The notes under the pieces: model-generated
Database searches by the model: none
Seen by the model: only the letters and a program-made list of their open reading frames with translations
What the model was told of the DNA's origin: nothing
In this document: in pieces, positions 7,701-16,200 of the stretch
How positions within the stretch are numbered: the first letter of the stretch is position 1
Layout of the letters: every line of letters starts with the position of its first letter
Made by a program: the position numbers and the translations under genes
Source of the DNA: Bacteroidaceae bacterium
Lineage (GTDB): Bacteria > Bacteroidota > Bacteroidia > Bacteroidales > Bacteroidaceae
DNA: 45,635 nucleotides
Direction of reading: 5' to 3'
NCBI GenBank assembly: GCA_017526905.1
Contig: JAFXQT010000013.1
Location: 1-45,635, forward strand

Positions 7701-8992
7701 GATGTGCTGTTGGTGGTGCCGGGCGTGGGCTGATCGGTGTAGTTCCACTGGTTGCCGCCGTCGGTGGTGCGTGCGTAGGAAGTGCGGCTGATGGCGGGCG
7801 GGTAGGAGCAGGACGTGATCAGGTTGCCGTCCGGGTCGGCAATGTAGATGGTGCCTCCGTCGCAGTCCAGCTTAAAGTCGATCATCGTCGGTGCCCAGCG
7901 CGAGTAGTGGTCCAGCCACAGCGTCAGGTATCCGTGTGCGGGCAGAGCACCGGCAAAGAGCCCGATCTGGGCCTTCTGCAGGTTCTGCGGGTCGTCGCTC
8001 AGGTAGCAGCCGCCCAGCGACACGCCCTTGTCCGTTGGGTTGTACAGTTCAATCCAGCCGCCGTAGTTGAACGAGGGGTCCATGAACATGTCCACATTGG
8101 CAGCCTGTATCTCGTTCACCACCACCTCCTTGTCAGTGGCGGCGATGCGTTCCACCGTCACCATGCAGGTCGATGCCAAATTGTTCGAGCCGCCTGTCAG
8201 CCGGCAGCGTATGGTGGCTGTTCCGGAGCCGTAGCCCGTAACCACGCCGTTGGCATCCACCTGTGCCACGGTTTTGTCATCGGTAGTCCATTCCACCGTC
8301 TTGAAGGTGGTGTTGGCGGGGTAGATGGTGGGCGTGATGGTGAAGCTCTCGCCCACGCTGATAGTCTTGTTCTTAGGGGTCACGGAGAGGCCGGTGGCCT
8401 TCACCTCCTGGCCTTGCCAGTACAGCTTCACGTTGTCTATGGCCAGCCAGTTGCCGTTGCAGCCCTCGGTGCGAATGCCGATGACGATCTCGTTGGTCGT
8501 GGTGGTGTATTCCACGCTGAAGTGCTGCGGTTTGTTATTGTTGGTGGCCACTTCGGTGGTGCCCTCGCCTTGAGTGTCGGCAATGAAGAGGAAGAAGCCC
8601 GACACGGGGTTGTTGCGGCCGCTCTGGTCCACAGCAATCACGTCGGCCTCCAGGCGGAAGGTGCCTGCGGGCACGCCTGCCAACGTTTGGTGTATGCTGC
8701 CGTCGCCCAGCGATCGGCCTTCGTCCCAGCCCCACCAGCCGCCGTTGTTCTCGCGCCAAGCCTCGGCAAAACTCGAAATGTACACGTATTCGTCGGTGTC
8801 GTAGTTTGAGTAACTGGACGACTGGTAGCCATAGTTCTGAGCCGTACTGCCGTCGTAGGCCACCACCCAGCCTTCGGTGCTTGTGTTGAAGTTGGGGTTC
8901 GTGACGAATTGGTTAGTGATGTCTGCCCAGTCTTGGGCGTTGGCTGCCATGGCGCTGAGCACCATTGTGGCAAGCAGGAAGAGTCGTTTCAT
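4778..8992 (-). CDS. CotH-kinase/lamin-tail multidomain surface protein with type IX secretion tail
   Basis: The product is 1404 residues. A signal peptide (1-19, ending AMAANA) leads into a beta-rich carbohydrate-binding-like region (about 20-195), a bacterial Ig-like (BIG_2) domain (about 200-282), a lamin-tail domain (about 285-420) and a chitobiase C-terminal-like domain (about 435-520, containing TLRYTTDGSTPT). A CotH kinase domain follows (about 525-950), with NNVKAF and the metal-binding-like FDTDG (Asp793, Asp795). A second beta-sandwich region and a second lamin-tail domain (about 1225-1350) precede the sorting tail IIFDMAGRKVG ... LPKGIYIINGRKVLK. CotH proteins are atypical protein kinases of spore coats and other secreted proteins, so extracellular phosphorylation is possible. 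Target unknown. A TACCTTTG box lies 35 bp upstream of the start. Confidence 0.85.
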   Translation of the reverse strand: MKRLFLLATMVLSAMAANAQDWADITNQFVTNPNFNTSTEGWVVAYDGSTAQNYGYQSSSYSNYDTDEYVYISSFAEAWRENNGGWWGWDEGRSLGDGSIHQTLAGVPAGTFRLEADVIAVDQSGRNNPVSGFFLFIADTQGEGTTEVATNNNKPQHFSVEYTTTTNEIVIGIRTEGCNGNWLAIDNVKLYWQGQEVKATGLSVTPKNKTISVGESFTITPTIYPANTTFKTVEWTTDDKTVAQVDANGVVTGYGSGTATIRCRLTGGSNNLASTCMVTVERIAATDKEVVVNEIQAANVDMFMDPSFNYGGWIELYNPTDKGVSLGGCYLSDDPQNLQKAQIGLFAGALPAHGYLTLWLDHYSRWAPTMIDFKLDCDGGTIYIADPDGNLITSCSYPPAISRTSYARTTDGGNQWNYTDQPTPGTTNSTSTFSANRLAPPAIDHDGGMIESGLTAHVTIPQGTTLRYTTDGSTPTLTNGETSTDGQFDIEMTTVLRLRLFQEGKLSSPVVTRSFIMRDRDYTLPVVSIVTADEHINGQDYGIFARGNGNGRPGNGQSTSCNWNMDWERPVNFEYFTADGQPAVNLEMGMEAAGGWSRAWAPHSSNLKTNKRYEGVNKIDYPFFADRPYTRQKSLKLRNGGNDYNNGRIKDAAIQQVVRTSGLYVETQGWNPVHEFINGQYIGLLNLREPNNKHYGYSVYGIDTDNMDQWKMSPDSGYVQQEGTRDAWEELLQLSKKASNAENYERIKQLLDIEEYINYLAVELYIGGTDWPQNNVKAFRDRNGGRFRFVLFDTDGALATTSPFTAFAGKQNYTFDLLYGVDDLYPSRRITKEIEFVTLFLNLLRNAEFKKQFIDQFCIVAGSVFDPEHVKSTINQMISHVSAGQALEGRSPNSAYDVMNALNSSRQSTLVSSMRSYLALQTSQKVALSSDTEEARLLINDLPVPTGRFNGQLFAPITVKALAPAGKKFIGWYGQSSSTGNTLFESGSSWTYYDQGSLDGDDWTASNYDDSFWREGYAPLGYYTSDPSNGRGYKTEMEYGLDANYKYPTYYFRKKVNVSKAKSTDNYTLNWVADDGFVIYVNGTEAGRYYMNNTPRPTFYDYADSYAPGNPESGTMTLDASLFREGMNTIAVEVHNNQGNSTDIYWDASLARGTEELGNLVSTEAEYKLPTSGTVTLVAAYEPLSDEEMAQSDARPVKINEVSAANDTYINDYQKKADWIELYNTTDQPIDIAGMYISDNISKPEKVQIPANSNGVQTVIPAHGFIIIWADKQASKQQLHVDFKLDADSGCVVITAEDKSWADTLFYSPHAMQQTVGLYPDGGNMVYVMEQPTIGTTNQLSMYAAIWDEPVYDDGTVGIKQTDSDGGEQDNIIFDMAGRKVGTLKNSRQLPKGIYIINGRKVLK

Positions 8993-9026
8993 TTATATCG
9001 ACAATAAGTAGTTAGCAAAGTCGGGG

Positions 9027-9034
9027 CAAAGGTA
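9027..9034 (-). promoter_or_regulatory. -7 box TACCTTTG upstream of the CotH-like gene
   Basis: An exact TAnnTTTG match on the minus strand, 35 bp before the CotH-like start. No convincing -33 TTTG at the expected 19-23 bp spacing. It probably drives the CotH, esterase and sugar-transferase genes. Confidence 0.5.
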
Positions 9035-9202
9035 CATATTTTTGGATAGATACCGCTTTTTTTGTGTTAAAATATCACCTCAGATACTCATAAAGATACA
9101 AAAAAAGGAGGCAAAGCAACCGTTGCGGAAGTGTTCATGATGCACACCGGCTCACTGCACTCCTCTTTTCAGTCCGAAGGCCTGACACAAGCCAGCTCCG
9201 CC

Positions 9203-9277
9203 AGCGGGGGCTTGTCGGGATAAGACCTACGTCTTCGGCCTACCTTGCCTACGCCTTCGCACCTCGAATGCTGGCGT
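9203..9277 (+). repeat. Interspersed repeat, short copy
   Basis: The stretch contains ggcttgtcgggataagacct followed by acgtcttcggcc, ttgcctacgccttcgcac and a final tgctggcg. It is nearly identical to the ends of the longer copy at 19561-19682, in the same orientation, but lacks the extra internal 22-bp units. The two copies bracket the pair of giant secreted-protein genes. Confidence 0.75.
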
Positions 9278-9332
9278 TATGACCGCCCCTGTTGGTAGCA
9301 AGCCCTCATGCCAGACGCACAAGCAGACCGCC

Positions 9333-9503
9333 ATCTACCTCTACAATCTCACAGGACGTGTCGTGAGGACGGCCGGGCATGGCATTTACATCCAGAGAGG
9401 CAATAAGGTCATTATGAAACGCATAGCCTGTCTGGTATGTTTTGTTGCTTGCGGGCCGCTTTTCGTGTCGTTTAGTCACAATTCTGCAGTTCACCTTATA
9501 TAA
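9333..9503 (+). pseudogene. Remnant of a type IX secretion C-terminal tail
   Basis: Reading forward from about 9333, the frame encodes IYLYNLTGRVV ... GHGIYIQRGNKVIM, which fits the sorting-tail pattern of the four intact cargo proteins here (DLQGR ... GIYIxNGRKV). No open cargo protein precedes it. The frame then runs past the expected end to a stop at 9503. It is best explained as the 3' scar of a lost cargo gene. The surrounding 8993-9575 stretch otherwise holds only the CotH-gene promoter and the repeat at 9203. Confidence 0.55.
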
Positions 9504-9575
9504 ATAGGTAAAAAATTTGGCTGATATTTTTTAAATCTTAATCTTTGCCGCAAATAAACCTATAAACTGACAACT

Positions 9576-12500
9576 ATGAAACGAAAAGGCCTACATCTGT
9601 TTGCAACCCTGGCGTTTCTGCTCTATGCCGCCACGACCTGCGCCCAGCAGTGGACAGTCTTTGAACTGCCTGCCAAGAAAGCCGACGTGCCGCAGCTCAT
9701 CCAGCAACAATTCGGCTGCACATACCAAGAGTTGCCTGAGAAGCATGAGATCTCGCACCTGCGCATCACAGGCACCGACTTTTACCGTGAGGATTCCGAC
9801 CGTGACGGGCGGGAAGCCATAGCCGCATTGGTGCGGAAGGCCAAGGTGCTCGACCTCTCAGGGGTGAAGGACAACGAAGAGAGTATCGCGTGGTACGATT
9901 CCCAATATTACTACGACTATCCTGGTCCCCAGGAATTGCTCGAGGAGATTTCCAATGCTTCATTAGATTCAATCCAGCATTTCATCTTCCCAAAGACGCT
10001 GACGGTAATTCCATACGGCTTCGGCAATAGTAAAACGCTTAGGCAGGTGACATGGCCTGATCATGTGACCCAACTTGCCTGGGCCATGTTCCACGATTGC
10101 ACCTCTTTGCGCGAGATTGCCATCCCAGAGGGTGTGACCGAACTGCCTCAGTATTGCTTCCAGCGCTGTTCGTCGCTCACCAGTGTCACCCTCCCTTCTA
10201 CCCTGAAAACCTTCAGCGATGACGTATTTCGCAGTTGCAGCGCGTTGGAGGCCATCACCATCCCCGATGGCGTGGAGACTATAGGCGGCAGCTGTTTCCT
10301 CTATTGTACACAACTGCAGAAGGTAACCCTGCCGCAAAGCATCACCCAGATTGGTAGCAGCATGTTCAACGGTTGCGAGAAGCTGGCCAGTGTCACCCTT
10401 CCTCGTCGTATCAAGACCATTGGTGACTACATGTTCTATAGTTGCAAGGCACTGACCAATATTGTCCTGCCTGACAGTGCGGAAGCAATCGGTTCCTACG
10501 CCTTCGCTGACTGTACGTCCTTGAAGCGGGTCACCCTGCCGGCAGGACTGACCACCATCGGCCCAAATGCCTTCTATGCTTCCGCCCTCGAAGAGTTGGA
10601 CATGCCCGATGCCGTGACCACCTTGGACCAATTGGCGTTTTACGAGTGCAAGCAGTTGCGCCGTGTGCATCTGAGCCGTGGGCTCACCACCATCCCTGCC
10701 CGGACCTTCTCCGAGTGCCAGCAGTTGGAAGAAGTAAACATCCCCATGCGTGTCAAACGTATTGAGGTGGAAGCGTTCAAGAATTGCCACAAGCTGTCTG
10801 CTCCCACGCTGCCCGAGGGGCTGACGCACATCGATGAGGGAGCTTTCTCCTACACCGGCTTCGATCATATCACCCTGCCATCGACGCTGCAGGTCATCGG
10901 TCGGTATAGCTTCTGCCGTAGTCAACTTAGCCGCGTTGACGTGCCGGCCAATGTCGTAGAGATTTGCCAGGGGGCCTTTGAGGATTGCGTCAGCCTGCGC
11001 CACGCCACGCTGCCGGACGGACTGCTCTATCTGCAAGCCGATGCCTTCAACTCCTGTGTCCAGTTGGAGGACGTGGCCCTGCCGGCAGGCCTGCGCTACC
11101 TGGGCGGCTGGGTGTTTAACAACAATCCGAAGAAGAAGACCTTCGTCCTGCCGCCCCTTATCAACGAGGCGCCCGATCATATTTGCAATGATTGCACAAG
11201 TCTGGAGAGCGTCACCCTGCACAAGGGCGTCACCGCCATTCAGGGCCATGCTTTCTACGGATGTTCCAAGCTGACACATATCGACCTGCCTGAAGGGCTG
11301 ACACTGATAGGTGACTGGGCTTTCTGCAGAACCCCGCTCAAGGAGATCAACATCCCCTCATCCGTGCGGCGTATCGAAAACCGCGCCTTCAACGAAGGAG
11401 CCTACACCCGTGTGGTAGTGCCCGAGGGCGTGGAGTTCATCGGCGAGCGTGCTTTCTACAGCCCCGACCTGCGTTATGTGGATTTCCCCAGCACCGTGGC
11501 ACAGATGGAGGCATGGGCTTTCCAGGGCGACGGCGCGGCCTGTGACAGCATCGTGCTGCGTGCCCCCGTTCCACCGGCCTGCAGTGATGGGCTTTACCGT
11601 TCATGGCACGACGGCGCTCTCTATGTGCCCGCCACCTCGCTCAACGCCTACCGGCAGCACAGTATCTTCAGCGAGGGGTTCGTCAACATCAGGCCGCTCA
11701 CAGGCTACTCGCCCGCCAACGTGGTGGTTGCCACGCCTTTGAGCACCGACTCCGTCTGGTTCCCCGTGGTCAACAATGCCGACCTCACCATCGCCTACAA
11801 TCCCTATTGGAGCAACGGCTTCTATTCCGGCCACCTGCACGTGGGCGAGAAAGTGAAGTGGCCCGTCGGCCACCTGCGCTACGACTACCGCCTGGGCTGG
11901 TACGGCTGGGATGAGCAGACCACAGGCACGCTCATCAACGAAGGCGTGATGACGGCGCAGTCCATGGAGATGAATCTCGAGTTCAAAGTTGACCGCTGGT
12001 TCTTCTTCACCCCGCCTTTCGACATGAAAGCCGGCGACCTGACGTGCAGCGATCCGCGCACCCCCTTCGTGCTGCGCACCTTCAGCGGCTCCCAGCGTGC
12101 CGCAGGCAACCACCAGCGCGTGTGGCAGGATGTGCCTGCCGATGCCACCCTCCAGGCCGGCCGCGGCTATATCCTGCAGTATGGCACCTACCGCTATGCG
12201 TCTGGGGCCGATGCCTGGACAAGTTCCTCGGACGATGTGACGTTCCATCTGCAGGCATCGTCGCCCCTGCGCACCTTGTCGCTCTCGGCCGACGATGTCA
12301 CCATCCCGCTGGAGGAATACAAGGGCGAGTTCCCCCACAACGAAGGCTGGAACCTGATAGGCAACCCCTTCATGGCCTATTTCGACATACGTGAGATTGA
12401 CACCGACGGCCCCATTGTCGTAGCCGACAAGGAGCCATATACCAGCTTTGAGGTGTTCAGTCCGCTCGACGACGACTTCATCCTCCATCCCCTGCGCGCC

Positions 12501-13205
12501 TTCCTGGTGCAGCGCAGTGCCGCCCAGCCTTCCATCACCTTCCACAGCGCGGGCCGTCAGGCCGACCGCGTAGTGCGCCACCAGGCTCCTGCCGGCGCTC
12601 GTGCCGTGCGTCGTGCGGCCTTGCGCCGCCAGCGTCTGGTGTTCGATGCGTTGTTGCAGCGTCACGCCGCTCAGGGCGACAGCCTCCTGGCCCGCACCCG
12701 TATCGTACAGACACCACGCGCCACCGAGCGTTATGACCGCGGACAGGATGCCCCCTTCCTGACCATGAACGATGATGCCACCGCCCTCTACAGCCGTACC
12801 GGCGGACTGCGCTACAGCCTGAACGAGTTGCCGCCCGTGGCCACCAATGTGGAGATAGGCATGCACCTGCAGGAGGCAGGTACATACACCCTCGCCGTCA
12901 ACATGCGCGGCGACCTGACGCAAGCTCCGCAGCAATTGTGGCTCACCGACCTGGAGACCGGCATCCAGACCGACCTCCTCGACGGCACCTACACCTTCAC
13001 CGTCGCAGAGCCCTGTACGCTGAACAACCGTTTCGTCCTCCAGCTGGCAGGCGACATGACTGCAGTCCAGTCGCCCGATGCCTCGCCTGTGCAGGACGAT
13101 GCCATCTACGACCTCCAGGGACGTCGAATCGCCCACGACAAAGCGGCCACCCGCCAGCTGCCACGCGGACTGTACATTAAGAACGGAAAGATTATACATT
13201 ATTAA
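9576..13205 (+). CDS. BspA-type leucine-rich repeat surface protein with type IX secretion tail
   Basis: The 1209-residue product has a signal peptide (1-24, ending TTCAQQ). From about residue 110 to 690 there are some two dozen LRR_5 (BspA/Treponema-type) repeats of about 23 residues, with the pattern F-x-x-C-x-x-L-x-x-V-x-LP and IP-x-G-V-x-x-IG. The region from about 700 to 1170 is beta-rich and unassigned. The end, IYDLQGRRIA ... LPRGLYIKNGKIIHY, is a type IX sorting tail. BspA-type repeats in oral and gut Bacteroidetes bind host matrix proteins or mediate adhesion; the ligand here is unknown. The gene lies 12 bp before the 2080-residue protein gene and is likely co-transcribed. An imperfect -7 box (AATCTTTG) lies about 30 bp before the start. 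Confidence 0.88.
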   Translation: MKRKGLHLFATLAFLLYAATTCAQQWTVFELPAKKADVPQLIQQQFGCTYQELPEKHEISHLRITGTDFYREDSDRDGREAIAALVRKAKVLDLSGVKDNEESIAWYDSQYYYDYPGPQELLEEISNASLDSIQHFIFPKTLTVIPYGFGNSKTLRQVTWPDHVTQLAWAMFHDCTSLREIAIPEGVTELPQYCFQRCSSLTSVTLPSTLKTFSDDVFRSCSALEAITIPDGVETIGGSCFLYCTQLQKVTLPQSITQIGSSMFNGCEKLASVTLPRRIKTIGDYMFYSCKALTNIVLPDSAEAIGSYAFADCTSLKRVTLPAGLTTIGPNAFYASALEELDMPDAVTTLDQLAFYECKQLRRVHLSRGLTTIPARTFSECQQLEEVNIPMRVKRIEVEAFKNCHKLSAPTLPEGLTHIDEGAFSYTGFDHITLPSTLQVIGRYSFCRSQLSRVDVPANVVEICQGAFEDCVSLRHATLPDGLLYLQADAFNSCVQLEDVALPAGLRYLGGWVFNNNPKKKTFVLPPLINEAPDHICNDCTSLESVTLHKGVTAIQGHAFYGCSKLTHIDLPEGLTLIGDWAFCRTPLKEINIPSSVRRIENRAFNEGAYTRVVVPEGVEFIGERAFYSPDLRYVDFPSTVAQMEAWAFQGDGAACDSIVLRAPVPPACSDGLYRSWHDGALYVPATSLNAYRQHSIFSEGFVNIRPLTGYSPANVVVATPLSTDSVWFPVVNNADLTIAYNPYWSNGFYSGHLHVGEKVKWPVGHLRYDYRLGWYGWDEQTTGTLINEGVMTAQSMEMNLEFKVDRWFFFTPPFDMKAGDLTCSDPRTPFVLRTFSGSQRAAGNHQRVWQDVPADATLQAGRGYILQYGTYRYASGADAWTSSSDDVTFHLQASSPLRTLSLSADDVTIPLEEYKGEFPHNEGWNLIGNPFMAYFDIREIDTDGPIVVADKEPYTSFEVFSPLDDDFILHPLRAFLVQRSAAQPSITFHSAGRQADRVVRHQAPAGARAVRRAALRRQRLVFDALLQRHAAQGDSLLARTRIVQTPRATERYDRGQDAPFLTMNDDATALYSRTGGLRYSLNELPPVATNVEIGMHLQEAGTYTLAVNMRGDLTQAPQQLWLTDLETGIQTDLLDGTYTFTVAEPCTLNNRFVLQLAGDMTAVQSPDASPVQDDAIYDLQGRRIAHDKAATRQLPRGLYIKNGKIIHY

Positions 13206-13217
13206 TATATACACACT

Positions 13218-16200
13218 ATGAAACGACTACTGAGCACGCTCCTCCTGTGTCTCGTGGCAAGCACGACGGCACTCTTTGCGCAGCAGCGACATACACTCAC
13301 CCTGAGAACCTCGCCCCAGGGCTTGTCTGATTACACCATCATGGCCAGGGACAGTTATGGCTTTACCTACAAGTCAGGCCACGTGTTTCAAATCGTTACC
13401 GGCGACCGTGTGTCCGTCTCGCTCAACCATTTGGTCACCGGCTGGAAGGTGAGGGAATGGCGTGCCACGGAAGGCCATGTCGAGCTGGATGTCTCAGGTA
13501 ATTCAGTTTATCTGAACATGCCCGACGAGGATGTCACGCTGACGCTTATTCTGGACTATAACCCAGACAACCCAGACAACCCCATGCCCAACGGGTGGTA
13601 CCCAGACGACGGCAAGCTGGTGATAGACTATCTCAATGAGAAATACTTCAACGAATGGTTCAATAAGCTCCTGACCGACAAGGACTATGAGCTGGTCACT
13701 TCCGTCATTGTGGGCGGCAGGCAGAACTATGGCGAAAGTGATGTCCTTTCACGGCTTACTCCCGAGAAGTTCCCCTCGCTGCGTCGCGTGGATATAAGCC
13801 GCACTGAGAATAATAGCAGCACAGACAATATACGCCTCTACGATGCAAAGAATCGTCCTTGGGAGGAATTGCTGCTGCCGCCTTCCACCGTGTATATCGG
13901 CTCGGAAGCCTTCAAGGGCACTTTCCTCAACGAGCTTACCGTCTTTGCCGCCACGCCTCCCCAGCTGGGCTACCGTGAGGAACGCGACGCGCAGGGCAAC
14001 ATGGTGCGCATACAGAATGCCTTCCCGACCACGGCTGGCATGAAGGTGTTTGTGCCTGCTGAGGCGCTCCCCCTCTACCAGGCCGACCCCCTGTGGAAGG
14101 ACTTCGAGCTGGAACCCATCGTCGAGGATGCAGCCAACCTCAGCGTCAACGTGCAGGCCCCTGGCGGCGACATGTCGCCCTATTTCGGCATGAGGCTGGA
14201 GATTCGCGACGTAAAGAACCTCTACTCGCGCGTCATGCTCATCGGCAACCGCACCAATTATCCCTTCATGACCCTGCCCAAGTACACCAGCTATGACGTG
14301 CGGCTGCTCAGCCGTACTGGCAGCGTGGTGGCCCAGGCGCAGAACGTGCGTCTGGAAGAGGAGGATATCAGTGTGACGCTAACCGGCCTCCGCCGCCCTT
14401 GTGCCCTGCAGCTGGCCCTCAGCGACGGCACCGCTGCCGTGGCTGCTGACAAGTACCAATGCCTGTGGACCGATTCCGAAGGGCGTATCCTCGGTCGTGG
14501 CAACAACATCGACGGCATCCTCGAGGACGAGCCCCTCCAGGCCGTGCTCATCCTGACTGACCAGGCCCTGAAGGCCACTTTCCGCGAGCGCGACACCATC
14601 AGCGTCACGCCCAACCCCCAGCAGCCTGTGCTCAGCTATCAGCTCAAACCCATACCAACCCATCGGCTCACCACCGTTGTCAAGCGTGCCGACGGCCAGT
14701 TCTTCGGCCGGCAGACGGCCACCGTCACCATCCACCGCTCTGGCAGCGGCGAGCTGGTGCGCCAGCTGTCCTTCAGCCAGCTCATGTCCTCCGGCGGACT
14801 CACCTCCGGCCTTCTGGAGCCGTTGCCCGAGGGCGAGTACGAAGTCACGGCCAGCGTCGATGTGGCCAACATGGGCACTGTGACACGCCACCTGAGCCTC
14901 TATGCCGACCAGACGCTCAACTTCGAACTGGCCGAGGCCAGGGGGAGCTCGGTCAGCCTGAAGTGGACACACCATGGCGTGGGAGCCGACGGTGCTGCCG
15001 ATGCCGGCCGTCAGATGCAGCCCACACAGGCTGCCATCACCCTGCGCGACCTCACCAACGGCCGCAACCTTACCGACTTCTCATTCACCCCCAACGGCAA
15101 CCTGCGCCTGCAGGAACTGCTGGAGCCTGGCACCACTGTTGAACTGACCCTGGGCAACCGCGGTGGCAGCCAATTTGCGCCTGCTGTGCTCAGCGCGGAG
15201 GCCGATGCCGAGGGCAATCTGAGCTATGATGTCCAGACCAGCGACTACGGCACCCTCCGTGTCAGCTTCACCGGTTCGGAGTGCAGCCGCGTCTCCGTTC
15301 GTGTGTACGATGCCCAGGGCGCCCTCGTCAGTTCGGGCAACGCCGCCGCCACCGTCAAGGATATCCCCTTGCTGCCCGATGGCACATACACCGTCGTGCT
15401 GATGGAGGGCGGCACCATGGCCAATGCCATGAGCACGCTGGCCGACGTGGAGAAGTTCCTGACAGATGGCACAGACTATGTCGCCCAGCAGGTCCGCATC
15501 GGCTCAGGCATTCGCACGCAAGCCGAATTCTTAACCGTGCCCGCCATGAGCAGCAATGCCCGCCTCTACACCGACGAGGCAGCTACCCGTGTTTCACCCA
15601 AGAAACAGTCCGTCACCATAGGCACCTATCAGACCATCAGCGCCAAGGTGTCGTTCCGCCCTGAATACCGCGGACGCATCAGCCAGCTCAAGGCCGTGTT
15701 CACCCTGCCGGACAGTGTCAACTTCATCGACGGGTCGCTCATCGTTGACAACTCCCAGGTGGACTACACCCGCAACGGGCAGCAGGTCACCGTCCCCCTC
15801 GTCGAGAACCGTCTGCTGCGCTTCTGCCTGGTGCCCCATGCCGTCGGCGAGCAGACTGTCAGCGCACGCATCACCTTCCAGCTCGATGGCACCAATTGCG
15901 AACAGCCCTTGCCAGTGACCTCCTTCACGGCCAACGCAGCCAGTATCAGCGTCGTCAGCCCATCGGCCAGCAAGGAGGTCAAGGTCATAGGCACGGCCCT
16001 GCCGCAGGTGCCCGTCACCGTTTTTGTCAACGACCAGAAGGCAGGCACCACAACCAGCAACATATACGGCGAGTGGAACATGGTGGTGTCCCTGACCGAT
16101 GCCCACAACATGGACGAGTACACCGTCTATGCACAGTTCGCAGGCAACGACGACTACCTCTTGAAGACCGAGCCCAAGACCGTGGTCTATGACCGTAACT

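Noticed and set aside
4775..8809. Long plus-strand open frames (476 and 632 codons) opposite the CotH-like gene
   Set aside because: They are antisense to a gene with clear domains, are rich in Val/Gly/His as expected of the reverse strand of GC-biased codons, and show no signal peptide or motif.
9120..9200. Possible tRNA-like folding near ggctcactgcactcctc
   Set aside because: No cloverleaf arms, T-loop consensus or anticodon arrangement could be built by eye.
9969..13214. Long minus-strand open frames (436 and 537 codons) opposite the LRR gene
   Set aside because: Antisense shadows of a repeat-rich gene with GC-rich third positions; no recognisable protein features.
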